Source of the DNA: Zea mays
Lineage: Eukaryota; Streptophyta; Magnoliopsida; Poales; Poaceae
Length of the DNA: 64,000 nucleotides
Direction of reading: 5' to 3'
Assembly (NCBI RefSeq): GCF_902167145.1
Contig: NC_050096.1
Span: 85,370,683-85,434,682 of the forward strand
Shown here: one piece after another, positions 19,591 through 30,760 of the stretch
Numbering within the stretch: the stretch's first letter is position 1
How the letters are laid out: each line of letters opens with the position of its first letter
Made by a program: the position numbers and the translations under genes
Notes under the pieces: generated by a model
The model's input: the letters and a program-made list of their open reading frames with translations, nothing else
The model's database searches: none
What the model was told of the DNA's origin: nothing

Positions 19591-22235
19591 TTAGTTCTTC
19601 AATTTAGGTACCCAAACGGTTTTGGGTCCTTTGGCATTAGAAACAAGAACTTTGGGTACCCAAACACAAGTCTTGGAGCCCTTGTGTTTGCCCCCAACAA
19701 ACTTGGCAACTACCTTGCCGGATTTGTTAGTTAAAACATATGATGCATCAAAGGTTTTAAATGAAAAACTAGGTTCATTTGATGCACTAGGAGTTTTCTT
19801 CTTAGGCAACTTAGCACGGGTTGGTTGCCTAGAGCTAGATGTCTCACCCTTATACATAAAAGCATGGTTAGCGCCAGAGTGAGACTTCCTAGAATGAATT
19901 CTCCTAATTTTGTCCTCGGGATAACCGGCAGGGTATAAAATGTAACCCTCGTTATCCTGAGGCATGGGAGCCTTGCCCTTAACAAAGTTGGACAATTTCT
20001 TAGGAGGAGCATTAAGTTTGACATTGCCTTCTTGTTGGAAGCCAATGCCATCCTTGATGCCAGGGTGTCTCCCACTATAGAGCATACTTCTAGCAAATTT
20101 AAAATTTTCATTTTCTAAGTTATGCTCGGCAATTTTAGCATCTAATTTTGCTATATGATCATTTTGTTGTTTAATTAAAGCCATGTGATCATGTATAGCA
20201 TTAATATCAACATCTCTACATCTAGTACAAATAGAAGTGTGCTCAACGGTAGATGTAGAGGGTTTGCAAGATTTTAATTCTATAACCTTAGCATGCAATA
20301 TATCATTCTTAGTTCTAAGGTCGGAAATAGTAGCATTGCAAACATCAAAATCTTTAGCCTTAGCAATTAATTTTTCATTTTCATTCCTAAGGCTAACAAG
20401 AGATAAGTTCAATTCTTCAATCTTAGCAAGCAAATTATCATTATCATTCCTAAGATTGGGAATTGAAACATTATAAGCAATAGAATCAACCTTAGCTAAC
20501 AAATTTGAATTTTCATTTCTAAGGTTGTCTATTGTCTCATGGCAAGTGCTTAGCTCACTAGATAATTTTTCACATTTCTCAACTTCTAGAGCATAAGCAT
20601 TTTTTACTTTAACATGCTTTTTGTTTTCCTTGATTAGGAAGTCCTCTTGGGAGTCCAAGAGATCATCCTTCTCATGGATGGTGCTAATCAATTCATTTAA
20701 TTTCTCTTTTTGTTGCATGTTTAAGTTGGCAAAAAGAGTACGCAAGTTATCTTCCTCATCACTAGCATTTTCATCACTAGAGGATTCATATCTAGTGGAG
20801 GATTTAGATTTAACCTTTTTCTTTTTGCCGTCCTTTGCCATGAGGAACTTGTGGCCGACGTTGGGGAAGAGAAGTCCCTTGGTGACGGCGATGTTGGCAG
20901 CGTCCTCGTCGTCGGAGGAGTCGCTAGAGCTTTCGTCGGAGTCCCACTCCCGACAAACATGGGCATCGCCGCCCTTCTTCTTGTAGTACCTCTTCTTCTC
21001 CTTTCTTCTCCCCTTCTTGTCATCGCCCCTGTCACTGTCACTAGAAATAGGACATTTAGCTATAAAGTGACCGGGCTTACCACACTTGTAGCAAACCTTC
21101 TTGGAGCGGGGCTTGTAATCCTTCCCCCTCCTTTGCTTGAGGATTTGGCGAAAGCTTTTGATGACAAGCGCCATCTCCTCGTTGTCGAGCTTGGAGGCGT
21201 CGATTGGTTGTCTACTTGGTGTAGACTCCTCCTTCTTCTCCTCCATCGCCTTGAATGCAACCGGTTGAGCTTCGGACGTGGAGGGGCCGTCAAGCTCATT
21301 GATCTTCCGTGAGCCCTTGATCATAAATTCAAAGCTCACAAAATTCCCGATTACTTCCTCGGGGGTCATTAGTGTATATCTTGGGTTTCCACGAATTAAT
21401 TGGACTTGAGTAGGGTTAAGGAAAATAAGAGATCTTAGAATAACCTTAACCACCTCGTGGTCATCCCACTTCTTGCTCCCGAGGTTGCGCACTTGGTTTA
21501 CCAAGGTTTTGAGCCGGTTGTACATGTCTTGTGGCTCCTCCCCTTGGCGAAGACGGAAGCGACCGAGCTCCCCCTCGATCGTTTCCCGCTTGGTGATCTT
21601 GGTGAGTTCATCACCCTCGTGTGCCGTCTTGAGCACGTCCCAAACTTCCTTGGCGCTTTTTAGTCCTTGCACCTTGTTGTACTCCTCCCTACTAAGAGAG
21701 GCGAGGAGTATTGTTGTGGCTTGGGAGTTGAAGTGCTCGATTTGGGCCACCTCGTCCTCATCATAATCCTCATCCCCTACGGATGGTACCTGTGCTCCAA
21801 ACTCAACAACATTCCATATACTTTTGTGGAGTGAGGTTAGATGAAATTTCATTAAATCACTCCACCTAGCATAATCTTCACCGTGGTTGGCGGTTTGCCT
21901 AATGGAACGGAAAGTAATGGAGTATGTCTAGAAGTACGAGGATAATGTAAGGGGATCTTACTAAACTTCTTACGCTCATGGCGCTTCGAAGTTATGGAGG
22001 GCGCGTCGGTGCCGGAGGTAGAAGGTGATGAAGTGTCGGTCTCGTAGTAGACCACCTTCCTCATCTTCTTAATTTTGTCGCCACTCCGATGCGACTTGTG
22101 GGAAGAAGTCTTATTTTCCTTCTTCTTCTCCTTCCTCTTCTCCTTGTTGCGGGACTCTCCCGATAGAGCTTTCTCGTTGCTTGTAGTGGGCTTTTCGCCG
22201 GTCTCCATCTCCTTCTTGGCGTGATCTCCCGACAT
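19591..22235 (-). pseudogene. Copia-1 Gag, long Sirevirus form
   Basis: Two frames cover it. The first (ATG at 22235) has the basic, Ser-rich N-terminus. A deletion near 21885, relative to the conserved reading through DYARWSDL, shifts the frame. The second runs 753 codons from the internal Met at 21852 and holds the capsid domain (FNSQATTILLASLSREEYNK, LGRFRLRQGEEPQDMYNRL) and a CCHC knuckle CYKCGKPGHFIAKC (about 21095-21054). An acidic stretch, a long coiled coil built of LRNENSNLLAKV-type repeats (about 20580-20250) and a basic tail follow. The knuckle binds RNA and the capsid part assembles the particle. The stop at 19591 separates Gag from Pol; Sireviruses are known to use such a break. 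Confidence 0.88.
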
Positions 22236-22264
22236 CACTTCGAGTGGTTAGGCTCTAATGAAGC

Positions 22265-22283
22265 ACCGGGCTCTGATACCAAT
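22265..22283 (-). other. Primer-binding site of Copia-1
   Basis: On the minus strand ATTGGTATCAGAGCCCGGT follows the LTR end. TGGTATCAGAGC is complementary to initiator tRNA-Met. Confidence 0.9.
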
Positions 22284-23611
22284 TGAAAGTCGCCTAGAGG
22301 GGGGTGAATAGGGCGAAACTGAAATTCTAAAAAATAATCACAACTACAAGTCGGGTTAGCGTTAAAAATATAATTGAGTCCGTGAGAGAGGGTGCAAAAC
22401 AAATCGCAAGCAAATAAGAGGTGTGACACGCGGATTTGTTTTACCAAGGTTCGGTTCTTGCAAACCTACTCCCCATTGAGGTGGTCACAAAGACCGGGAC
22501 TCTTTCAACCTTTTCCCTCTCTCAAACGGTCCCTCGGACCGAGTGAGCTTTCTCTTCTCAATCACTTGGAACACAAAGTTCCTACAAGGACCACCACAAG
22601 ATTGGTGTCTCTTGCCTCAATTTACAAGTGAGTTTGATCGCAATAAAGAATCAAGAAAGAAGAAAGCAATCCAAGCGCAAGAGCTCGAAAGAACACAAGC
22701 AAATCTCTCTCACTAGTCACTAAAGCTTTGTGTGGAATTTGGGAGAGGATTTGATCTCTTGAGTGTGTCTAGAATTGAATGCCTAGCTCTTGTAAGTGGT
22801 TGGAAGTATGAAAACTTGGATGCAATGAATGGTGGGTGGTTGGGGGTATTTATAGCCCCAACCACCAAACTAGCCGTTTGGTGGGGCTGACTGTCGTATG
22901 GTGCACCGGACAGTCCGGTGTACACCGGACATGTCCGGTGCGCCAGCCACGTCACCAAAGCCGTTGGGTTCCGACCGTTGGAGCTCTGTCTTCTGGGCCC
23001 GCCTGGATGTCCGGTGGCGCACCGGACATGTACTGTAGAGTGTCCGGTGCGCTAGCATGGGCGTGCCTGACTTCTGCGCGCGCTGGCGCGCATTTAATGC
23101 GCTGCAGGTAGCCGTTGGCGCCGAAGTATCCGTTGCTTCGATGGCACACCGGACAGTCCGGTGTACACCGGACATGTCCGGTGAATTATAGCGGACTGGT
23201 CGTTGTGAATTCCCGAAGCTGGCGAGTTCCTGAGGCACCGTTCCTTGGAGCACCGGACACTGTCGGTGTACACCGGACAGTCCGGTGAATTATAGCGGAG
23301 CGCCTCTGGAATTTCCCGAAGGTGACGAGTTTGACTTGGAGTCCTCTGGTGCACCGGACACTGTCCGATGGTGCACCGGACACTGTCCGGTGGCACACCG
23401 GACAGTCCGGTGCGCCAGACCAGAGGTGCCTTCAGTTGTCCCTTTGCTCTTCTGTTGAACCCAATACTTTGTCTTTTTATTGGCTAAGTGTGAACCTTTG
23501 GCACCTGTATAACTTATACACTAGAGCAAACTAGTTAGTCCAATTATTTGTGTTGGGCAATTCAACCACCAAAATTATTTAGGAACTAGGTGTAAGCCTA
23601 ATTCCCTTTCA
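22284..23611 (-). repeat. 5' LTR of Copia-1
   Basis: 1328 bp, TGAAAGTCGCC...TTCCCTTTCA on the plus strand, with TATA at about 22855-22847. It carries one more palindrome module than the other LTR: a 22-bp gain near 23360-23382 duplicates a CACCGGACACTGTCCG unit. This shows that the palindrome number changes within the lifetime of one insertion. Confidence 0.93.
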
Positions 23612-23616
23612 GGTTG

Positions 23617-24600
23617 TCTACATGACTGCCACCTAGGCCGCCGGGGAAACAGAGGACATGATGATGGCGTACTTGCCCATTGTCCTGGGGCAAGACGCGC
23701 TGCAGTGGCTCCGACATCTACCCCGACACTGCATTGACGATTGGAGCGACTTCCGTCGTTGCTTTATTGCTAACTTCCAGTCCCTCTCCTATAAGCCGGC
23801 GTCGCTTCATCTCTAACTTCTAGTCCCTCTCCTATAATCCGTCGTCGCTTCATTGCTAACCTCAAATCCATCAGGCGCAAGAACGATGAGACCCTCCGGT
23901 CATTCCTCAAGAGGTTTCAGGCAATGAGGAACCGTGTCCCCGAAGTCGCTGCGGCGGCCATAATTGAAGACTTCTATCGGGGGTCCAACGAGTCGGCCTT
24001 CGTCCGAGCCATACTCCAAAAAGCACCAGCCACCTCCGAACAATTGTTCTGGGAGGCGGACATCTACTTCACTGCTGATGAATGGGCCCAGGACCTTATC
24101 GGGGGCACGAAATCCGTGCCACCTGCGCCGCGGCGGGATGCAAATTAGCAGCCGGATAGGCGCTGGGAGAAGAAGCCTCGCGAGGAGGTGCACACCGCTG
24201 GGTCACCTACCGCTCGAGCCCGCGACGCACCCCGCGGAGGGGTACAGACACTGGATGAAATCCTCGACTCCCAGCGTCTGTACCACAAGGACATGTGCCA
24301 CACCCTGCAGAACTGCAGAGACTTCAAGCACTCCATCGTGCACGACCGACCATTCCAGCCGCTACCGCCTCCCCCGCCACGAGGAGAGCCTGGCGAGCCC
24401 AGGCAGCCTCAGCAGCAGGAAGGGGGAGGGGTGGAGCTTTCCCGCACGTTGACTGGGTGGTCAACGTCATCTTCAGAGGTCATGGAGCACAAGAAAACAG
24501 GAGGCAGCAAAAGCTCAATGACCGGCAGGTCCTAGTGGCCACCATTAGTGCCCCAGCTCCTTACCGGTGGTTGGAGCACGCGATAACCTTCAGCTGAGCT
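23617..24600 (+). pseudogene. Gypsy A Gag, C-terminal part
   Basis: Continues the gag interrupted at 14219: VVYMTAT, then a TAG, then GETEDMMMAYLPI, DALQWLRHLP and WSDFRRCFIANFQS, the retrotrans_gag capsid core. After a 43-bp tandem duplication (23770-23853) that shifts the frame, it goes on as MRNRVPEVAAAA, EDFYRGSNESAFVRAILQ and the nucleocapsid tail with YHKDMCHTLQNCRDFKH, a modified zinc knuckle. It ends in a proline/glutamine-rich tail. Several stops (for instance after PRRDAN near 24146) make it non-functional. Confidence 0.85.
23770..23853 (+). repeat. 43-bp tandem duplication within gag
   Basis: The 41-bp word starting CTAACTTCCAGTCCCTCTCC (23770-23810) is repeated at 23813-23853 with three differences, C/T, G/T and G/T. 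It lies inside the capsid coding region of Gypsy A and shifts the frame by one base. Confidence 0.9.
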
Positions 24601-24654
24601 GATCAATGGCTTAACTTTGATCATCCCGGCAAGTACCCGCTCCTCATTGATCCG

Positions 24655-25263
24655 GTGATCCGAGAAAGCTGGGTAAAGAAAGTATTGGTGGATGGGGGAA
24701 GCAACATCAACATCACCTTCCCCCGGACGCTCCAGGCCCTAGGGGTCACAGTCAAAGACTTCATTGAGTCAGATACTCCCTTCTTCGGCATCATGCCGAC
24801 TGAAGGGGAGTACCCACTCGGACACATCTACCTGTCTGTCACCTTTGGAACCCCAGAGAACTACAGAACCAAGTTCCTAAGGTTCGAGGTGGCGCGTTTC
24901 GACTGCGGGTACAACGCCATCATCAGAAGGCCAGGACTGGCGAAGTTCATGGCTTTTGCACATTACCCGTACATGATACTAAAGATGTCGGGACCTCAGA
25001 GAGTCATCACCGTGCGTGCTGATTTCCAAGGCGTCGCAGAGTGCTTCAGGGGAGCCATTCAAACAGCTCTCACTGTCGAGCCCTCGATAGCTCTTCCCAA
25101 ACAGGCGAGCAACATGCTGGAGGTGGAAAATCTCACGATACCCTCAAACAAAGCTCAGGTCGTGACCTCTATACGATCGACTGAAGAAACTAAGAGGATT
25201 AATCTAGGATTCTCTGATGAACGCAAGACCGCCATCATCAGCTCCAGCCTCGATGACGAATAG
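24655..25263 (+). pseudogene. Gypsy A aspartic protease region
   Basis: The frame of 203 codons begins at an internal Met with WVKKVLVDGGSNINITFPRTL. DGGSN is the active-site loop of Tat-type proteases, where DGGS or DTGS is expected, so the Asp is kept. The second structural element YNAIIRRPGLAKF is present with IIRR where IIGR is usual. The protein continues into the linker to RT and ends at TAG 25261. It would process the Gag-Pol polyprotein. It is open here, but the polyprotein is cut up- and downstream. Confidence 0.8.
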
Positions 25264-25389
25264 GAAAGCGCGCTCATCCGATTCTTACAAGATAACCAGG
25301 ATGTATTCGCATGGCAACCTGTAGATATGCCGGGAGTCCCGAGAGAATTGGCCGAGCACAAACTTAAAGTGTATTCTTAGGCAAGACCG

Positions 25390-27137
25390 ATTTGACAGAA
25401 GTTGTGTCGTTTCACGCTTGATAAAAGGGAAGCTATTTGTGCCGAGTTACCCCGCTTAGTGTTGGCAGGATTCATTAGAGAAGTACTACACCCTGAGTGG
25501 CTAGCAAACCATGTTCTTGTACTAAAAAAGAATAAAGTTGATTGGCGCATGTGTGTCGACTATACTGATCTCAACAAACATTGCCCGAAGGATCCCTTCG
25601 GGCTCCCTTGAATAGATCAGGTAGTTGACTCGACTGCTGACTGCTCTATGCTCTCCTTCCTAGATTGCTACTCCGGGTATCATCAGATCAGCTTGGCAAA
25701 AGAAGACGAGGAGAAGACTGCTTTCATCACACCATTTGGAGCTTTCTGCTATACCTCCATGTCGTTCGGCCTTAAGAACGCTGGAGCGACTTACCAGAGA
25801 GCCATCCAAAGATGTTTAGCTGATCACTGGGCAAGCGGGTGGAAGCTTACGTCTATGATGTGGTTATCAAGACAGAAAACTCAGAAAACTTCATCGAGGA
25901 TTTGCAACTAGTCTTCAACAGCCTGAGGCGCTACCGGTGGAAGCTAAACCCGGAAAAGTGTGTCTTCAGAGTGCCAGCCGGAAAGCTTCTTGGATTCATT
26001 ATCAGTCATCGAGGAATAGAAGCAAATCTAGAGAAGATTGAGACCATCATGAGAATGGAAGCGCCACGATCACAGAAAAAGGTGCAAAGGCTCACTGGGT
26101 GCATGGCAGCACTGAGCAGGTTCATATCAAGGCTAGGCGAGAAAGGAATGCCATTCTATAAATTGCTCAAAAAGGTGGACAAATTTCAGTGCACCACAGA
26201 AGCACAGGAGGCTCTAGAGGTACTAAAGAAATTCTTGACCACTCCGCCAGTGCTCAAGCCACCACGTCGAGCCACGCCCGGTCAGCGGGCAGAAGATCTG
26301 CTCATCTATATCTCCTACACGACTCACATGGTAAGCACCGCGTTAATAGTTGAGCGAGCGGAAGAGGGACACGCATACCCGGTACAACACCCGGTCTACT
26401 TCATCAGCGAAATCCTCGGACCCTCAAAGATAAGGTATCCTCAAGTTCAAAAGTTGTTGTACGCGATAATTCTAACTGCTCGCAAGCTCCGGCACTACTT
26501 TGACGACCACAAAGTCATAATAGTCACAGGATTTCCGATAGGTGATATTCTTCACAACAAAGAAGCTATTGGGAGAGTAGCCAAGTGGGCGTGCAAGCTC
26601 GGAGCTCAGGACATAGAGTTCCGACCCTGCACGGCGATAAAAACTCAGGCACTGGTTGACTTCATATCAGAATGGACTGATCACCAGGTCTCGGAAAGCC
26701 CAGAGGTCAATTTAATATGGATGATGTACTTTGATGGTTCACTGAGACAGCAAGGAGCAGGGGCAGGGATTCTCTTTATCGCCCCCGGAGGTGAGCAACT
26801 CAAGTATGCACTCCAGCTTTTGTTTCCTGCATCAAATAACGCAGCAGAATATGAAGCACTGATCCACGGGCTGAGCATCGCGGTTTCACTCAGCATCAAG
26901 AATTTAATGGTGTACGACGACTCAATGGTAGTCATAAGTCAAGTAAACAAAGATTGGGACTGCTCGTCCGACTCAATGGGCAAATATTGTGTAGTCGTGC
27001 AAAAGTTGGAAGATAAATTCGAAGGATTAGAATTCCACCACGTGGAAAGGGATCGCAATGCAGCGGCTGATGCATTGTCAAAACTAGGATCCAGTTGGGC
27101 CCAAGTTCCACCTGGGGTCTTTGTCCAAGAAATATAG
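25390..27137 (+). pseudogene. Gypsy A reverse transcriptase and RNase H
   Basis: The RT words are GFIREVLHPEWLANHVLV, WRMCVDYTDLNKHCPKD, LDCYSGYHQI and TAFITPFGAFCY. The catalytic motif reads EAYVYDVV instead of YVDD, so the first catalytic Asp of the pair has become Tyr and the enzyme is dead. A frameshift near 25840 separates the two RT halves, and a TGA sits after FGLP (25609). The connection and RNase H domains follow in a 432-codon frame: RGIEANLEKIE, YFISEILGPSKIRYP, then FDGSLRQQGAGAGI, NNAAEYEALIHGL, a YDDS position and RNAAADALSKL. The last four are the RNase H catalytic positions. Confidence 0.88.
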
Positions 27138-27158
27138 CAACCAAGTATCACAGATTAG

Positions 27159-28443
27159 ATGGAGGAATGCTACGCTCTGAGTCAGCCAGAGGCAGATCCC
27201 AATGACTGGAGAGAGCCGATCATCATATACATAAGGAACGAAGAAGAACTGGATGAAAAGGCCGCAGCAGAGCGCATCGCAAGACAATCGACCCACTACA
27301 CCATCATAGGGGCTTGCTGTACAGAAGAGGCGCAGGAGGAGTCCTCATGAAGTGCATTCACTTGGCTACCGGGAGGCAGCTATTAGATGAGATTCATGTC
27401 GGACAGTGTGGCGTGCATGTAGCATCAAGGACTCTGATGGGAAGGCTTTTAGATCCGGGTTTTACTGACCGACTGCAAAGAATGATTCCGACGAGCTAGT
27501 TCAGAAGTGTGAGGCGTGCCAGTTCCTGTCAAAGCAACATCATCTACCAGCACAGCTGCTGCAAACTATTCTTGTGACCTTGATGTTTGCATGCTGGGGG
27601 TTGGACATGATCGGGCCCTTCAAGAAAGCTCAAGGAGTTTATACTCACATACTGGTTGCCATCGACAAATTTACGAAGCGGATAGAGTACAAGCCTATCG
27701 CTTCCTTGACCTCAGCAAAGGCATTGGAGTTCATTCAGAAGATAATGTTCAGGTTTGGAATACCTAACATCATCATCACTGACCTAGGGTCTAACTTTTC
27801 CAGCTCGGAGTTCTTCGATTTCTGCGAGCCAAGGAGCATCTAGATCAAGTACGCATCAGTGGAACACCCAAGAGATAATGGGCAGGTGAAAAGAGCCAAC
27901 GGGATGATACTTGATGCACTCAGAAAGAAGGTATTCGATAAAAGCGAGAAGCTCGCAGGGAAGTGGATCAGGGAACTACCATATGTGGTCCGGAGCCTGT
28001 GAACCCAGCCAAGCCAAGCTCTGCATGGAAACACCCCATTCTTCATGGTGTATGGGTCGGAGGCAGTGCTACCTGCCGATCTGATCTTTGGGGCGCCCAG
28101 GTTAACCTTTGAAAGCATAGCCGAAGCAGAAGCAACCAGGCTAGAGGACATCGATGTGCTGGAGGAGGAACAACTAAATGTTGTAATTCAGTCGGCTAGA
28201 TACTAGCAGACCTTGAGGCGCTACCACAACAAAGTTGTGCATCATCGATCCTTCGCAGTGGGAGACTTGGTCCTCTGTCGAGTACTAATGGGGGAAGGAC
28301 GACACAAACTATCACCACTGTGGGAAGGACCGTTCATCGTTGCAGAAGTCACACGACCGGGATCCTACCGGCTCACTTAGATGGACGGCACCGAAGTGGG
28401 AAATTCATGGAATATCGAGCACCTCAGGAAATTCTACCCCTAG
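27159..28443 (+). pseudogene. Gypsy A integrase
   Basis: The HHCC module is visible as EIHVGQCGVHVASRT and KCEACQFL across frameshifts near 27430-27510. The core has WGLDMIGPFKKAQG (first Asp) and IIITDLGSNFSS (second Asp). At the third position NGQVKRANG replaces the expected NGQVERANG, so the catalytic Glu has become Lys. The C-terminal domain has GDLVLCRV and LSPLWEGPFIV. Stops lie at 27841, 28000, 28204 and 28378. This integrase could not work. Confidence 0.88.
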
Positions 28444-28581
28444 CCATACCTCAAAACTCTTGAGGACGAGTTGTACTTTGTAAGCAGAAGGTTTCATCAT
28501 CAATAATAAAGCTTTCATCTTCCAAGGCATTCAAGTTCTTGATTGACAACTGACTTAGATTGGGCTCAACTCGAAATTAGC

Positions 28582-29150
28582 ACAACTCAGGGTGATCGCT
28601 ATGCCCTACTAACGGAGCAATCAACTTAAGTCGGAAACACCTTAAGTCGGTGCGACATGCTCACGCTTACACAACTCAGGGTGATCACTATACCCTACTA
28701 ACGAAGCAATCGACTTAAGTCTGAAACTCCTTAAGTCGGTGCGACATGCTCACGCTTACACGACTCAGGGTGATCACTATGCCCTACTAACGGAGCAATC
28801 GACTTAAGTCGGAAACGCCTTAAGTCGGTGTGACATGCTCATGCTTGCACAACTCACGGTGATCACTATGCCCTACTGACAGAGCAATCGTCTTAAGTCG
28901 AAAACGCCTTAAGTCAGTGCGACATGCTCACGCTTACATAACTTAGGGTGATCACTATACCCTACTAACGGAGCAATCGGCTTAAGTCAGAAACGCCTTA
29001 AGTCGGTGCGACATGCTCATGCTTACATAACTTAGGGTGATCACTATACCCTACCAACAGAGCAATCGGCTTAAGTCAGAAACGCCTTAAGTCGGTGCGA
29101 CATGCTTATACGTACACAAGTTAGGGTGATCACTATACCCTAGTAACAAA
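28582..29150 (+). repeat. 89-bp tandem array (six units plus part)
   Basis: Units start at 28582, 28671, 28760, 28849, 28938, 29027 and 29116, an exact 89-bp period. Each has a CTCAGGGTGATCACTATGCC-type block, CTACTAACGGAGCAATCG and a CTTAAGTC...CCTTAAGTCGG pair that can fold. The array sits between integrase and the antisense gene. Tandem repeats in this position are known for Tat elements and can seed satellite DNA. Units 5 and 6 share variants (ACATAACTTAGGG), suggesting late duplication. Confidence 0.95.
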
Positions 29151-29272
29151 ATAGCCAAATCGAATCAGGAGCACTTCAAAGAGAAATAACTCGCTCGCAT
29201 TGTCAAGGGTGTTCTTAGCACCCTGCTGACGGAACAATAAGTTCAAACTATTACATACACATAGAATTCACA

Positions 29273-30760
29273 CTACACTTTTTCTCTAAATAGTACTAAC
29301 TCAGTGAAAAAGTTTTTCCAGTTCAAGCAAATCACTGCGCTGGAGCATTTTTTGCAGGAAGCCTCAGCAGCAGGAGTAGCAGAAGAGGATGGTCGGCTTG
29401 CGGCAGCAGGCGCGGCAAGAACATCAACGACAATGTCTTCAGGCACCACGATGCCAGGCCTCCTCATCAGGATCCGCCCGGCACGAACAGCCTTATCCAT
29501 GGCCTTGTCGCACATTGCCTTCATGACGACACGGTCGTCCTCCAAGGCCTTGATGTTGAGGCGAGCAGCCTCTAGCTCCTGAGTAACAAGCTTCTTGGAA
29601 GCGCACAGCTCCTTGATGACAGAATCTTTGGTAGACAACAGCTTACCAAGTTGGGACACTTCAGCCTGGGACGCCCTCAGTTCGTCGCGATGATGGTCCA
29701 AGTCCGACATGGTGAAACGGTGACTCCTCTCCATAATGGTCAAGGAAGTGCTGGCGTCACGATATAGTATGTCTAGATTGTCACGAGAAGCAACAAGCGC
29801 TCGCTTTTCCTCCTGCAAACAAGAACAACACTGAGCATCAAAGCAAGGAAAGCAAAACAGAAGCAGTCAAGAGAGTTTACCTGATAAGCCATCTTCTCGG
29901 AGTCAAGCTGAGCATTTAGAGAAGAGTTTAAGGCGCGAGCACTATCCAAGAAAGCAGAGGTTTGGCTCAAGTTAGCATGGCTCTGGGCATACTTCTCAGT
30001 ATCAGAGCATCACCGAGCCAAATCTGACAAAGTAGCAGGGAAAAGCGCAAGATATAAGATAAGTAGGGCAATGAAAACAAAAAAAGGAAACTATGAACTC
30101 ACTAACCAAGGTTTGAGGCCTTCAGATCTTCTATCTGTTTTTGAAGCAGTAAAGGGTTCCACTGCATCAAGGATGAAACTTGGTCGGGAACAGGAGCGTC
30201 ACAAGATTTCAGTTGGGCAGATACAGAATCAAGAACATCCTGTGATTATGAAAAAATCAGCACGAAATCCAGTTTGCTAGCATGAACGGTAAGAAGCGAA
30301 AGTTGACTCACCTGAAGATTGGAGAGAAATAAAGGAAGACCCAAAGCCGGACGAATTGGTGCACTGCTTGATGAGGGGATGTCAACAGGAACGATATTGA
30401 GGGCACTACTCGGAGAGACCTTAGCCTCATCAGCAGGTGGCAAACTCCTGACGTCCAGGTCACTGGCGTCTAAAGTGACCAGACCGGCGAGAGCAGCAGA
30501 TAAGTGTGTCACCGCGAGCTCCTCAGATCGGACCGGCGGTGTTCCGATGTGAACGTCCATGAAAGCAGCCGAAGAGGAGCCTGCCCCAACACCCTCGGGG
30601 GCTGGCTTGCCCCCAGCACCACCCTCGGGGTTGGGCCCTCTGTAGCGGCCACTTTCAAAGCTGAAGCTCCCTCGGCCGTGCCCAGAGGAGCCGAATGACT
30701 CGAATCAGCGGCATTGAGGGCCAGTGCGTCCTCGCGAGCTAGATCGCCCTCTAAAGAGCT
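29273..30760 (-). pseudogene. Antisense spliced coiled-coil gene of Gypsy A
   Basis: Four minus-strand exons with good splice sites: about 30760-30312 (cut off at its 5' end), 30239-30107, 30023-29881 and 29812-29273. Donors read CAG/GTGAGT, TTG/GTTAGT and CAG/GTAAAC; acceptors end in CAG. The product is Ser/Pro/Ala-rich at first, then a long coiled coil (QLKSC...DLKASNL, LNAQLDSEKMAYQ, EEKRALVASRDNL, LGKLLSTKDSVIKEL, LEAARLNIKALEDD) and a basic C-terminus ending REKV. One TGA breaks exon 3 after DLAR. Antisense ORFs in this place are known in Tat elements but their role is unknown. The N-terminal domain seen in the Gypsy B counterpart has been lost with the 3' LTR. Confidence 0.8.

Larger units (their letters stand above)
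14220..23611 (-). mobile_element. Sirevirus-type Copia retrotransposon (Copia-1), full length
   Basis: A 9392-bp complete element in minus orientation, inserted into Gypsy A gag with a perfect TSD GGTTG (14215-14219 and 23612-23616). In its own direction: LTR 23611-22284, primer site, gag, protease, integrase, RT, RNase H, long 3' UTR with several purine tracts, LTR 15530-14220. The LTR palindromes, the very long Gag with its coiled-coil tail and the multiple polypurine tracts are hallmarks of the Sirevirus (SIRE/Maximus) lineage, of which maize Opie and Ji are the abundant members. The LTRs differ at roughly 20 sites plus one 22-bp gain, so insertion is recent, yet the coding region carries several disabling changes. 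Confidence 0.95.
12207..30760 (+). mobile_element. Tat-lineage Gypsy retrotransposon (Gypsy A), 3' end lost
   Basis: Starts with a 660-bp LTR (12207-12866) followed by a primer-site region, then gag (split by Copia-1), protease, RT/RNase H, integrase, an 89-bp tandem array and an antisense spliced gene. No 3' LTR is present: the antisense gene runs straight into Copia-2 gag near 30760. The host gag also lacks its middle part, so one deletion seems to have removed the Gypsy 3' LTR and neighbouring Copia sequence. The order gag-PR-RT-RH-INT-tandem repeats-antisense ORF is typical of the Tat lineage of plant Ty3/Gypsy elements. All coding parts are broken. Confidence 0.88.

Noticed and set aside
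28582..29150. A CRISPR-like array
   Set aside because: Direct repeats are 89 bp without unique spacers, inside a plant retrotransposon; this is an ordinary tandem repeat.
29304..29582. Plus-strand frame opposite the antisense gene of Gypsy A
   Set aside because: It is the mirror of the coiled-coil exon; splice sites and composition support the minus strand.
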